From Candidatus Thioglobus plumae (GTDB lineage Bacteria > Pseudomonadota > Gammaproteobacteria > PS1 > Pseudothioglobaceae): 30,701 nucleotides of DNA. A program made the position numbers and the translations under genes. The notes beneath the pieces are model-generated. The model did no database searches and had not been told where the DNA came from. It was given only the letters and a program-made list of their open reading frames with translations. The stretch spans positions 1 through 30,701 of the forward strand of contig CAJVCM010000065.1 in NCBI GenBank assembly GCA_910595815.1, given 5' to 3'. Shown here piece by piece: positions 16,294 to 24,059 of the stretch. Position 1 is the first letter of the stretch; every line of letters starts with the position of its first letter.

Positions 16294-16815
16294 TTATATT
16301 TTTAACTTGTTAATTAATGGTAGTATTTCGTTTTGCCACATGTTAGGTGTAATCTCACCAATGTGTTTAAAACGAATCACACCATCATGGTCTACAATAA
16401 AAGTCTCTGGTGTGGCATATACGCCCAATTCTAAGCCTAATTTCCCTTGATGATCAAAGACCACCAATTTAAACGGATCACCTAATATATCTAAAAAACG
16501 CTTACCTTCCTTCTTAGTATCTTTATAGTTAATGCCAATCATATACAAATCGCTTGTAGCAGCAATATCATTTAATACTTTATGTTCTGCGCGACAAGTC
16601 ACACACCATGATGCCCAAACGTTCACAAGTGATATCTTATTTTTTAGCTTGCTTTGGGTGAAATACCTCTCACCAGAATAAAAATCTTCAACTTCTAGAT
16701 TTGGAAAACTTTTACCAATTAGTGGTGAGGGCAGTTTTTTTGGATCTTTTCCTAGTCCGTCCAACAGGAACCAGGACAACACAACAAACAAAACCAACGG
16801 CAAGAACTTCCACAT
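16294..16815 (-). CDS. ccmG: Thiol:disulfide interchange protein CcmG/DsbE
   Basis: A membrane-tethered thioredoxin-like reductant for apocytochrome c in cytochrome c maturation; 173 residues. The N-terminal helix (about 4-20) anchors it to the periplasmic face. The redox site is WCVTC with C71 and C74 (NVWASWCVTCRAEH), followed by GINYKD and a cis-proline region YATPETFIVD. It begins 2 nt after ccmE. In most systems ccmF lies between ccmE and ccmG; here it does not. The gene ends the cluster, and no clear terminator is seen before the hupB promoter. Confidence 0.93.
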   Translation of the reverse strand: MWKFLPLVLFVVLSWFLLDGLGKDPKKLPSPLIGKSFPNLEVEDFYSGERYFTQSKLKNKISLVNVWASWCVTCRAEHKVLNDIAATSDLYMIGINYKDTKKEGKRFLDILGDPFKLVVFDHQGKLGLELGVYATPETFIVDHDGVIRFKHIGEITPNMWQNEILPLINKLKI

Positions 16816-16817
16816 GA

Positions 16818-17243
16818 CTATTTCTCAGATTTTTTAGCTTTTTCTAAAGCGTCAGCGACTTCAGGTGGCATGTAATTTTCATCATGCTTGGCAAGCACCT
16901 CTGTAGCTACAAACGTGCCATTCACTAATGAGCCAGTGGTGATAATACCCTGACCCTCTCTAAATAAATCCGGCAAGATGCCAGTATATTCAATGTTAAA
17001 TTTATTTTTATTATCCGTTACATCAAAATTAACAGTCATGTCTTTGCGTTTCACGCTATCTTTGGCTACTAGACCACCAAGACGAAAGCTTTTACCGCTA
17101 GGCGCCTTACCTTCTACCACTTCGGTTGGAGAATAAAAATAATTAGTATTACTGCCTAATGCTTGAAACAATAAAGTCATTGCTAGCACTGCACCTGCCA
17201 CCAACAAGGCAACAAAAACCATTCTATTTTGTCGTTTAGTCAT
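16818..17243 (-). CDS. ccmE: Cytochrome c maturation heme chaperone CcmE
   Basis: A periplasmic heme chaperone that binds heme covalently and passes it to the CcmF/H ligase. It has 141 residues, an N-terminal transmembrane anchor (about 8-28) and an OB-fold body. The heme-attachment motif is LAKHDENYMPP with H120 and Y124. The gene is 12 nt after ccmD and 2 nt before ccmG. All expected features are intact. Confidence 0.96.
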   Translation of the reverse strand: MTKRQNRMVFVALLVAGAVLAMTLLFQALGSNTNYFYSPTEVVEGKAPSGKSFRLGGLVAKDSVKRKDMTVNFDVTDNKNKFNIEYTGILPDLFREGQGIITTGSLVNGTFVATEVLAKHDENYMPPEVADALEKAKKSEK

Positions 17244-17255
17244 AATAATCTCTCG

Positions 17256-17414
17256 CTAATTTCTTGAATATTTAATTCGTAACTGAGTAATTGCTTTTTT
17301 GTGAATTGATCGAGTTCTAATAAATAAAATAGTAATTACTGCAAAAGTTAGAAAATACGAAAACCATATATAGTAAGCGTATTTATCAAATGATAACAAT
17401 GTCAAAAGTTCCAT
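17256..17414 (-). CDS. ccmD: Heme exporter protein CcmD
   Basis: A 52-residue protein easily missed because of its size. It reads MELLTLLSFDKYAYYIWFSYFLTFAVITILFIRTRSIHKKAITQLRIKYSRN. One transmembrane helix (about 15-33) is followed by a strongly basic tail, the standard CcmD pattern, and the YAYYIWFSY segment matches the family's conserved aromatic start. CcmD stabilises the CcmC-CcmE complex during heme loading. Its ATG shares one base with the ccmC stop (TAATG), and ccmE follows after 12 nt. Confidence 0.92.
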   Translation of the reverse strand: MELLTLLSFDKYAYYIWFSYFLTFAVITILFIRTRSIHKKAITQLRIKYSRN

Positions 17415-18154
17415 TATTTATCACCTCCCATCACAATTGCTTTAACCCAACGTGAGTTTTGCTCTCTTATCAGAACCTCATCTCTAGCACGCATTAATAC
17501 CAGCGTACCATACAAAAATTTAAAGGCAAAACTAATCAGCAGTAATGCGTAAAACATATCTATTTGCATAGAGACTTTGGTCACACTAACAGACGATCCT
17601 TGATGCAAACTGTTCCACCATTCCACTGAATAATAAATAATAGGGATGTTAACCAAGCCTACAATCGCTAAAACTGAAGAAGCTTTAGCTGCAGTTTTCG
17701 GATTATCAAATGCATTATTAAGCGATATGTAAGCCAGATACAAAAACAACAGAATCAACTCAGAAGTTAAACGTGCATCCCACACCCACCAAGTACCCCA
17801 CATTGGCTTACCCCATACTGCACCAGTGACTAAAGCTAAAAAAGTAAAAGCTGCACCAATTGGTGCTGAGACTGAGGCCACCACATTGGCAAGTTTAATT
17901 TGCCAAATGAGGCCGATCGCACCTGCAACAGCCATCACTACATAAATAAATAAGCTCATCCATGCAGCAGGTACATGTACATACATAATACGTACACTTT
18001 CACCTTGCTGGTAATCAGGTGGCGATACAATTAACGCCCAATACAATCCCACTAAAGTTAGAGTGATGAACGGATATAAAAACCAAGGAATGAGTTTTTC
18101 ACTAATCCGGTAAAAATTTTGTGGTGAGGCAAATGCCTGAATCCATTTCCACAT
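17414..18154 (-). CDS. ccmC: Heme exporter protein CcmC
   Basis: An inner-membrane protein that loads heme onto CcmE. It has 246 residues, about six transmembrane helices and the family's tryptophan-rich heme-handling motif, WGKPMWGTWWVWDARLTSELILL. Histidine-containing loops are present (MYVHVPAAW; WWNSLHQGSS). The genes normally upstream, ccmA and ccmB, are absent; tsaB lies 31 nt upstream instead. CcmC can load CcmE without an A/B pair, but apo-CcmE recycling normally needs them, so they probably sit elsewhere. Confidence 0.96.
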   Translation of the reverse strand: MWKWIQAFASPQNFYRISEKLIPWFLYPFITLTLVGLYWALIVSPPDYQQGESVRIMYVHVPAAWMSLFIYVVMAVAGAIGLIWQIKLANVVASVSAPIGAAFTFLALVTGAVWGKPMWGTWWVWDARLTSELILLFLYLAYISLNNAFDNPKTAAKASSVLAIVGLVNIPIIYYSVEWWNSLHQGSSVSVTKVSMQIDMFYALLLISFAFKFLYGTLVLMRARDEVLIREQNSRWVKAIVMGGDK

Positions 18155-18185
18155 AGTTAATAATTAATGTTGTAAGAATTGAGAA

Positions 18186-18836
18186 TTATTTTAATGATTT
18201 CTTCGCCACATTATTACGTAAATAAGTCGGGAGTGGCAATTCATTGTCATGTGTACTTTTTTGATCTAAATATAAATCAATCAAATTTTCAGCCATTGGG
18301 TAGAAGTCTGAAACACAATGCTTAATACCTGTTCGCTCATAAAGTTCAGCTTCATACGCGCCCCAGCCCGTACCTACACCGATAAAATCCTGGTTCAGCA
18401 CATCGACTTCACTTGGACTTTTAAGGCTTTCATTAGATAGATTTTGATCTTGGTACAATCCCCAATACACCTCCCCCATACGCGCATCAAGTGCCACAGC
18501 CACTTTATCAGACCTGTATTTTTTAGCCGCACCAAAACCTACAAGCTCCAAAGTAGAAAATCCCTTGGTAGGAATATCATATGCAAATGACATGCCCTGC
18601 ACCACACCAATACACATGCGCACACCGGTAAATGCACCAGGGCCTTTGGTATAAACAATACTATCCAAATCAGATACAGCAATATCAGACTCAGCAAACA
18701 CTTCATCACACAAAGGCAAGATAAGTCCTGAACTTTTTGCCACACCCTTAACAAATCGGCTAATTTTTATACCGTTAGTATAAAGACTGACTGAGCAAAC
18801 CTCGGTACAAGTATCAATGGCAAGAATATTTTTCAT
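18186..18836 (-). CDS. tsaB: tRNA threonylcarbamoyladenosine biosynthesis protein TsaB
   Basis: A 216-residue ASKHA-fold protein that partners TsaD and TsaE to make t6A37 in ANN-decoding tRNAs. The start ILAIDTCTEVCSVSLY and the segment VYTKGPGAFTGVRMCIGVVQGMSFAYDIP are typical of TsaB. The metal-binding histidines of TsaD are absent, as expected for TsaB. It begins 4 nt after the transglycosylase gene and is likely co-transcribed with it and the ccm genes. Confidence 0.93.
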   Translation of the reverse strand: MKNILAIDTCTEVCSVSLYTNGIKISRFVKGVAKSSGLILPLCDEVFAESDIAVSDLDSIVYTKGPGAFTGVRMCIGVVQGMSFAYDIPTKGFSTLELVGFGAAKKYRSDKVAVALDARMGEVYWGLYQDQNLSNESLKSPSEVDVLNQDFIGVGTGWGAYEAELYERTGIKHCVSDFYPMAENLIDLYLDQKSTHDNELPLPTYLRNNVAKKSLK

Positions 18837-18840
18837 TGGC

Positions 18841-19524
18841 TTATTTTACAATTTTCTCAAACTTATGATAGATAGATAAAACCAATTGTCTACGTTTAAC
18901 CAACCTTTTCGCGTGTTTGATTGGGTGATAATAACTCGGGCCCTTCACTAAGGCTACTAAGGTTGCCATTTCCTCAACTGATAAAGTCTTAATGGGTTGA
19001 TTAAAATAAAATTGTGCACCCTTTTCAAACCCATGGATTGGGTCATTACCTTGTTGTGCAAGATACACCGTATTCATATAACGATTAAGAATAAAATCTT
19101 TGTCAAAGGACACTTCAAGCAATAACGCCATCAATGCCTCATTAATTTTACGACTGATGGTTTGATCTCTAGTGAGTAATGTATTTTTGATTAGCTGCTG
19201 AGTCAGTGTGCTTGCCCCTCGAATGGGTTTGTCATGCAGCCAATAATCGCGAAATACCCTAGCAATCTCTTTAAAATCCACACCCAGATGATTAAAGAAG
19301 GATTGATCCTCAACCAGTAACAACATATTTATCAATGGCTTAGGGTGTTGCTCTAATGACAATGTAGAATGAATTGATGTCAGTGGTTTTGAAAATTCTG
19401 CTCTTACCAAATTATTTAAATAGTTCAAATACACAATAAACAACAAAATACAAAGTAGTATTAAGCGTTTTAGCCAATTAATAATGATTGATTTTGAATC
19501 CAAAAAAGCCAGCACCTTTGTCAA
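18841..19524 (-). CDS. Stand-alone PBP1B-type peptidoglycan glycosyltransferase (GT51), TTG start
   Basis: A 227-residue protein with one transmembrane helix (about 18-38) and a GT51 domain that polymerises lipid II into glycan strands. Motifs: LLLVEDQSFFNHLGVD (catalytic Glu72), RGASTLTQQLIKN (102-114) and RKINEALMAL (second Glu129). The segment YMNTVYLAQQGNDPIHGFEKGAQFYF resembles PBP1B more than MtgA, yet no transpeptidase domain follows; tsaB starts 4 nt later. The first in-frame ATG is Met67, after the membrane helix, so a non-ATG start is needed. TTG at 19524 is the longest choice; GTG at 19515 and another TTG shortly after remain possible. Confidence 0.85.
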   Translation of the reverse strand: MTKVLAFLDSKSIIINWLKRLILLCILLFIVYLNYLNNLVRAEFSKPLTSIHSTLSLEQHPKPLINMLLLVEDQSFFNHLGVDFKEIARVFRDYWLHDKPIRGASTLTQQLIKNTLLTRDQTISRKINEALMALLLEVSFDKDFILNRYMNTVYLAQQGNDPIHGFEKGAQFYFNQPIKTLSVEEMATLVALVKGPSYYHPIKHAKRLVKRRQLVLSIYHKFEKIVK

Positions 19525-19591
19525 AAATTAAGTTGATTTTAACAAAATCCACCTGTTAAAGGTTTTTTCATACTATCTACTTTCTTAATGA

Positions 19592-19620
19592 TTGTGAAAA
19601 TGGTCTAACTAGTATAAAAT
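19592..19620 (+). promoter_or_regulatory. Candidate rpsF operon promoter
   Basis: TTGTGA (19592-19597) and TAAAAT (19615-19620) are separated by 17 nt, predicting a start near 19627 and a leader of about 60 nt. A perfect TATAAT further down (19662-19667) lacks a -35 box and is the weaker alternative. Confidence 0.55.
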
Positions 19621-19629
19621 ACCCACTCC

Positions 19630-19655
19630 CTTGCTTGATCACATGGTGTGGCAAG
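19630..19655 (+). promoter_or_regulatory. Hairpin in the rpsF leader, possible S6:S18 operator
   Basis: CTTGC (19630-19634) pairs with GCAAG (19651-19655), and CACA (19640-19643) with TGTG (19647-19650). A one-sided five-base bulge TTGAT separates the two helices. A two-helix hairpin with an asymmetric bulge in the rpsF leader recalls the S6:S18-binding element known from many bacteria. The bulge lacks the CCG of that motif, so the match is incomplete. Confidence 0.3.
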
Positions 19656-19687
19656 CTATTTTATAATAACCATAAGGAGAAGGACTC

Positions 19688-20035
19688 ATGAGACACTATG
19701 AGATTACACTTATTGTACACCCTGACCAATCAGCTCAGGTAGGCACAATGATGGACAAATACAAAGAAATGATTACTGCTGATGGCGGTAATATTCACCG
19801 CGAAGAAGACTGGGGTCGTAAACACCTAGCATATCCAATTGATAAAATTTATAAAGCACACTACTTAATGATGAACATTGAGTGTGGTCAGGAAACGCTT
19901 GACAAGCTAAATTACAATTTCCGTTTTAACGATGCCGTTTTAAGAAATTTAATTATTTCTAAAAAAGTAGCACTCACTGAGCCTTCAATTATGATGACTG
20001 CTAAAGACGAAGATAAAAAACCGGTTAGAAGATAG
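19688..20035 (+). CDS. rpsF: Small ribosomal subunit protein bS6
   Basis: A 115-residue protein, MRHYEITLIVHPDQSAQVGTMMDKYKEMI...GRKHLAYPIDKIYKAHYLMMNIE, the standard bS6 ferredoxin-like fold. It binds the 30S platform together with bS18, the next gene. AAGGAGAAGGA precedes the ATG. It is somewhat shorter than E. coli bS6 because the acidic C-terminal tail is short; that tail is glutamylated in E. coli. Confidence 0.98.
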   Translation: MRHYEITLIVHPDQSAQVGTMMDKYKEMITADGGNIHREEDWGRKHLAYPIDKIYKAHYLMMNIECGQETLDKLNYNFRFNDAVLRNLIISKKVALTEPSIMMTAKDEDKKPVRR

Positions 20036-20044
20036 GAGATTATT

Positions 20045-20299
20045 ATGGCCAAGCAACAGAAAAGAAAACGCAGACCTCTAATTAAAATCAACAGTTTTTG
20101 TCGTTTCACGGCAGCTGGTGTTAAAGAAATTGACTACAAAGAAGTAGATGTTTTATTAAAGAACATTGACGAAGGTGGCAAGATTACACCATCAAGAATG
20201 ACCGGCACTACTGCTAAGTTTCAACGTCAATTAACCACTGCAATCAAAAGAGCTAGATTTTTAGCATTGATTCCTTACACTGACAAACATAAGAAATAG
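20045..20299 (+). CDS. rpsR: Small ribosomal subunit protein bS18
   Basis: An 84-residue basic protein with the bS18 core DYKEVDVLLKNIDEGGKITPSRMTGTTAKFQRQLTTAIKRARFLALIPYTDKH. It forms a heterodimer with bS6 on the 30S platform. AGGAG lies just before the ATG. It follows rpsF by 9 nt and precedes rplI by 9 nt. The priB gene, found between rpsF and rpsR in E. coli, is not present here. Confidence 0.98.
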   Translation: MAKQQKRKRRPLIKINSFCRFTAAGVKEIDYKEVDVLLKNIDEGGKITPSRMTGTTAKFQRQLTTAIKRARFLALIPYTDKHKK

Positions 20300-20308
20300 G
20301 AGTTAATC

Positions 20309-20764
20309 ATGCAAGTAATTTTATTGGAAAAAATTGGTAAATTAGGTGGCTTAGGTGATTTAGCTAACGTTAAATCAGGTTACGCTCGTAACTACTTAAT
20401 CCCACAAGGCAAAGTTAAACCAGCAACAGCGGCTAACTTAGCTGCATTTGAAACAATTAAAGCTGACTTACAAGCAAAAGAAGCGGCAGCGTCTAAAGAT
20501 GCTCAAGCTAAAGCAGACACTATGTCAGGCATTGTTTGTACGATTAAAGTCAATGCTGGCGATGAAGGCAAGCTATTTGGCTCTATCGGTACAGCTGATA
20601 TTGTTGCAAATCTAGCGGCTAATGGTCATGATGTTGAAAAACGTGATATTAACATGCCAGAAGCAATTCGCCATGTTGGTGAGTATGATATCAGTGTGAC
20701 TTTATTCACTGACATCAATGTTGATATTAAAGTGATAGTTGAAGCTTCAGAAGATGAAGAATAA
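20309..20764 (+). CDS. rplI: Large ribosomal subunit protein bL9
   Basis: A 151-residue protein beginning MQVILLEKIGKLGGLGDLANVKSGYARNYLIPQGKVKPAT, the bL9 N-terminal RNA-binding signature. An alanine-rich connecting helix (about 41-75) and the C-terminal domain follow. It binds 23S rRNA at the base of the L1 stalk. AGGAG is present upstream. It is the last gene of the rpsF-rpsR-rplI unit, closed by a strong terminator. Confidence 0.98.
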   Translation: MQVILLEKIGKLGGLGDLANVKSGYARNYLIPQGKVKPATAANLAAFETIKADLQAKEAAASKDAQAKADTMSGIVCTIKVNAGDEGKLFGSIGTADIVANLAANGHDVEKRDINMPEAIRHVGEYDISVTLFTDINVDIKVIVEASEDEE

Positions 20765-20797
20765 CTAAACTTTTGACTCAAAAATTGCGTTAAAATT

Positions 20798-20821
20798 AAA
20801 ACCCTCGAAAGAGGGTTTTTT
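20798..20821 (+). terminator. Terminator of rpsF-rpsR-rplI
   Basis: AAAACCCTC (20798-20806) and GAGGGTTTT (20811-20819) pair fully around a stable GAAA tetraloop, followed by more T. It lies 34 nt after the rplI stop and only 19 bases before the dnaB ATG. The flanking A-run also allows function in reverse. Confidence 0.9.
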
Positions 20822-20839
20822 ATTATTTAAACAACGCAT

Positions 20840-22288
20840 ATGGACATCGAAAACGCTAATATACCGCCAAATTCACTTGAATCAGAACAATCTGTACTTG
20901 GTGGATTACTGCTGCATAATGAAGCCTGGGATAGAGTTGCCGACCTCTTAGTTGAAAATGATTTTTACAACGCCTCTCATCGACTAATTTTTAATGCTAT
21001 TGCATTATTATTAGAGCATACTCAGCCAGCTGATATCCTCACCGTTAAAGAGCAGCTCAAGAAAAATAATAATGAAGAGACCATTGGTGGTTTTGCCTAT
21101 CTAGCACAAATTGCTGAAAACACCCCTAGCATCTCAAATATTGAAGCCTACGCAAAACACGTACGCGAACTTTCAGTTTATCGCCAATTAATTAACGTCA
21201 GTCACGAAATTGCAGATACAGCTTACCACCCTAAAGATATGGAGGTTCAGGAGTTAATTGATATCTCTGAGAAGAAAATCTTTGAAATTGCTGAGCAAGT
21301 CACCAGAGGAAAACAAGATGTGGTTAATGTTAAAGACATCATTAAAGATGTTGTTAACCGTGTTCATGAAATGCAAGAAACAACTGGTGTCACTGGCTTA
21401 GAAACAGGGTTTAGTGAGCTTGATAAATTGACTTCTGGCCTGCAAAATGGTGATTTGATTATCATTGCAGGGCGTCCATCTATGGGTAAAACTGCTTTTT
21501 CAATGAATATTATTGAACATGTTGCCATTAGTAGTCCAACCCCAAAGCCTGTGGCTGTGTTTAGTTTAGAGATGCCAACTGAGCAACTAGTGTTACGTAT
21601 GATTTCTTCGTTTGGGCATATTGGCGGCACAAAATTACGCGACGGTTCGATGACTGAAACTGACTGGAATAGCTTCAATCATGCTGTTAGGGCGCTAGAA
21701 GAAAATGTAATTTTGATTGATGAAACTGCATCCATTACACCAACTGAAATACGAGCCAAATGTCGTCGACTTAAGCGAAAACACCCTGAACTGTCTTTAA
21801 TCATGGTTGATTATCTACAGTTAATGACGGTCCATGGCAAGAGTGAAAACAGAGTGCAAGAAATATCTGAGATTTCTCGCTCGCTCAAAGCACTAGCTAA
21901 AGAAATAAATGTGCCTGTTATTGCTTTATCTCAGCTCAACCGTGGTGTTGAATCTCGGCCTAAAGCAGGTAAAGGGCGTATGCCACAAATGTCAGATTTA
22001 CGTGAATCTGGTTCTATTGAGCAAGACGCCGATATCATTGGTTTTATTTATCGTGATGAGCAATACCATGATGATAGTTACTCTAATCCAGAAGAAGTAG
22101 GTAAAGCTGATTTAAAAATTTCCAAACATAGAAATGGTCCAACAGGTTCTGTCAAGCTTGCCTTTGTCGGTGAGTATGCACGCTTTGAAGACTTGGCTAT
22201 TGATGATCAGCTCCAAGGTATTCCTGATGGGCAGATCGATGCTGCATATATAAATAACATGGCTAATTTTGATAAAGAGCCGTTTTAA
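20840..22288 (+). CDS. dnaB: Replicative DNA helicase DnaB
   Basis: A hexameric 5'-3' helicase of the replication fork; 482 residues (E. coli 471). The N-terminal helical domain (about 10-110, PPNSLESEQSVLGGLL) interacts with primase. The RecA-like C-terminal domain has Walker A GRPSMGKT (211-218), Walker B-like LIMVDYLQLM and the arginine-rich segment LSQLNRGVESRPKAGKGRMPQMSDLRESGSIEQDAD. No intein or insertion is seen. No Shine-Dalgarno sequence precedes the ATG, and the promoter is unclear because the preceding terminator lies so close. alr follows, as in E. coli. Confidence 0.98.
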   Translation: MDIENANIPPNSLESEQSVLGGLLLHNEAWDRVADLLVENDFYNASHRLIFNAIALLLEHTQPADILTVKEQLKKNNNEETIGGFAYLAQIAENTPSISNIEAYAKHVRELSVYRQLINVSHEIADTAYHPKDMEVQELIDISEKKIFEIAEQVTRGKQDVVNVKDIIKDVVNRVHEMQETTGVTGLETGFSELDKLTSGLQNGDLIIIAGRPSMGKTAFSMNIIEHVAISSPTPKPVAVFSLEMPTEQLVLRMISSFGHIGGTKLRDGSMTETDWNSFNHAVRALEENVILIDETASITPTEIRAKCRRLKRKHPELSLIMVDYLQLMTVHGKSENRVQEISEISRSLKALAKEINVPVIALSQLNRGVESRPKAGKGRMPQMSDLRESGSIEQDADIIGFIYRDEQYHDDSYSNPEEVGKADLKISKHRNGPTGSVKLAFVGEYARFEDLAIDDQLQGIPDGQIDAAYINNMANFDKEPF

Positions 22289-22293
22289 CCTCA

Positions 22294-22308
22294 CATAGGC
22301 AACCTATG
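22294..22308 (+). promoter_or_regulatory. Hairpin containing the alr start codon
   Basis: CATAGG (22294-22299) and CCTATG (22303-22308) are a perfect 6-bp inverted repeat with the loop CAA. The last three bases of the 3' arm are the alr ATG, and the only Shine-Dalgarno-like bases (AGG) lie in the 5' arm. The hairpin could hold back alr translation until ribosomes finishing dnaB open it. Confidence 0.4.
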
Positions 22309-23355
22309 CACGCAATTGCCTCTATCTCACAATCAGCATTAACTCATAACTTGTCTGTTGTTAAGCAATTAACACCAGGTGCCAAAGTAGTATCGATGAT
22401 TAAAGCCAATGCCTATGGTCATCACCTAGATTGTATCCACCCATTGGTCGATGGCTCAGACAGGCTGGCCGTTAGTGAATTATCAGAAGCCGAAAAATTA
22501 CGAGCCATTACTCAGCGCCCAATCTTATTGTTGTCAGGCGTATATTCAGAAGGTGAATTACAACGTGCTATTAGCCTAGACTGTCATATTGTTGTGCATC
22601 ATACGTCACAAATAGCTATTATTAACAGCACCCAACAGGCGGTTAATGTTTGGCTTAAAATTGATACCGGTATGCATCGATTAGGCTTATCTGCTACTGA
22701 ATACAAAGAATGTTTGTCTTTGTTTGAGGTTAATTCTTTAGTGGAAGTCGCCTGTGTTATGAGTCATTTTGCTTGTGCCGATGAAGTTGACCACCCTATG
22801 AACAAGACTCAGCTAAACAATTTTAAAGCATTGACAGTTAAAGCGAATAATCGCTCTATAGCAAACTCTGCTGCGATTTTATCTCAAACAGAAATAGCCT
22901 TTGATTTTGTACGTCCTGGGATTATGCTTTATGGCGCTTCTCCATTTAACACGCCCGACAATAAGCTCAAGCCAGCAATGAAACTTTCTGCACCCATACT
23001 CTCAATTAAAACCCTGCAAGCAGGTGAATCTGTTGGCTATGGCGCCACTTGGGTGGCAGATAAAGACACCACATTGGCTGTGATTGGTATTGGCTATGGG
23101 GATGGCTATCCTAGACACGCCAAAAATGGCACACCTGTATTGATCAATGGCGTCTTATGTCCATTGATTGGTCGTGTATCCATGGATCTAATTTGTGTCG
23201 ATATCAGTTCAGCAAAAGCCAGTGTTGGCGATAGCGCTGTTTTATGGGGCGATGAGCAGCTTCGGGTTGAAGTTGTTGCTAATAACAGTGACACTATCAG
23301 CTATGAATTACTCACTGGATTGAGTGCTCGCGTTAGCTTCATATCAGTACCATGA
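22306..23355 (+). CDS. alr: Alanine racemase
   Basis: A PLP enzyme that makes D-alanine for peptidoglycan; 349 residues, similar to E. coli Alr/DadX. The PLP lysine is K33 in VSMIKANAYGH, and the second catalytic base is Tyr245 in ESVGYGATW. Other family segments are KIDTGMHRLGL, FVRPGIMLYGASP, GIGYGDGYPR and GRVSMDLICVD. It follows dnaB by 17 nt and overlaps cpdA by 4 nt (ATGA), so translation of the three may be linked. Confidence 0.97.
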   Translation: MHAIASISQSALTHNLSVVKQLTPGAKVVSMIKANAYGHHLDCIHPLVDGSDRLAVSELSEAEKLRAITQRPILLLSGVYSEGELQRAISLDCHIVVHHTSQIAIINSTQQAVNVWLKIDTGMHRLGLSATEYKECLSLFEVNSLVEVACVMSHFACADEVDHPMNKTQLNNFKALTVKANNRSIANSAAILSQTEIAFDFVRPGIMLYGASPFNTPDNKLKPAMKLSAPILSIKTLQAGESVGYGATWVADKDTTLAVIGIGYGDGYPRHAKNGTPVLINGVLCPLIGRVSMDLICVDISSAKASVGDSAVLWGDEQLRVEVVANNSDTISYELLTGLSARVSFISVP

Positions 23356-24059
23356 ACCAAGCTTATAACTTAATCCAAATCAGTGACTGTCATATTGATG
23401 ACCAAGTAGAGTCAATGGGGGTAGATACCCACGCTAATTTGGCTTCAGTTGTTAAAGCTGTTACTAAGCATAACTGCGACACCTTGCTGATTACAGGTGA
23501 CCTTGCCCATAATGGCACACTCAATTCGTACCAAGTGTTACAACGCATGCTTATGCCAATCAAATCTAGGATTGTGGTGTTGAGTGGTAATCACGACCAA
23601 ATTGAGAACCTAAATCAAGTTTTTTCAGAGCAATTAATCTCTAAATTCAGCCTAGGTAATTGGGAAATTATTACTATTGATTCTACTCAGATCTCGGATA
23701 ACAGTGGCTATGTCAACAAAAAAGCACTAGACCAGCTTGCTCAAGATTTGCAAAATAGCGTGGCCAAATACAACATTGTTGCTTTGCATCATCCAATCGT
23801 TTCTATGCAATCAGATTGGGATGATTCGCTCTCATTAGAAAATGCAGACGAACTGTTCAATGTAATGAATAAATACCCTAAAATAAAGGCAGTTTTGTGG
23901 GGGCATGCTCACCAAGCCAGTGAATTTGATAACAATGATGTAGCGCTTATCTCATGCCCATCGACCGCGCTACAATATGACAATGAAACCAGGATTGGCT
24001 TTAACCATTACAGACTACATGATGATGGAAAATTAGAATACAACACACAATGGATTTAG
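23352..24059 (+). CDS. cpdA: Metallophosphoesterase, probably 3',5'-cAMP phosphodiesterase CpdA
   Basis: A calcineurin-like phosphoesterase of 235 residues. The dimetal site is complete: SDCHID (D12, H14), ITGDLAHNG (D50), LSGNHDQ (N80, H81), LHHPIV and WGHAHQA. CpdA/Icc hydrolyses 3',5'-cAMP in the cytoplasm. The family is broad and substrates vary, but the next gene is DUF1249 (YqiB), which sits beside cpdA in E. coli too. It overlaps alr by 4 nt and the DUF1249 gene by 10 nt. Confidence 0.85.
   Translation: MNQAYNLIQISDCHIDDQVESMGVDTHANLASVVKAVTKHNCDTLLITGDLAHNGTLNSYQVLQRMLMPIKSRIVVLSGNHDQIENLNQVFSEQLISKFSLGNWEIITIDSTQISDNSGYVNKKALDQLAQDLQNSVAKYNIVALHHPIVSMQSDWDDSLSLENADELFNVMNKYPKIKAVLWGHAHQASEFDNNDVALISCPSTALQYDNETRIGFNHYRLHDDGKLEYNTQWI

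Noticed and set aside
19662..19667. Perfect TATAAT just before rpsF
   Set aside because: No -35 box at standard spacing and it lies downstream of a better promoter; probably an AT-rich chance match.
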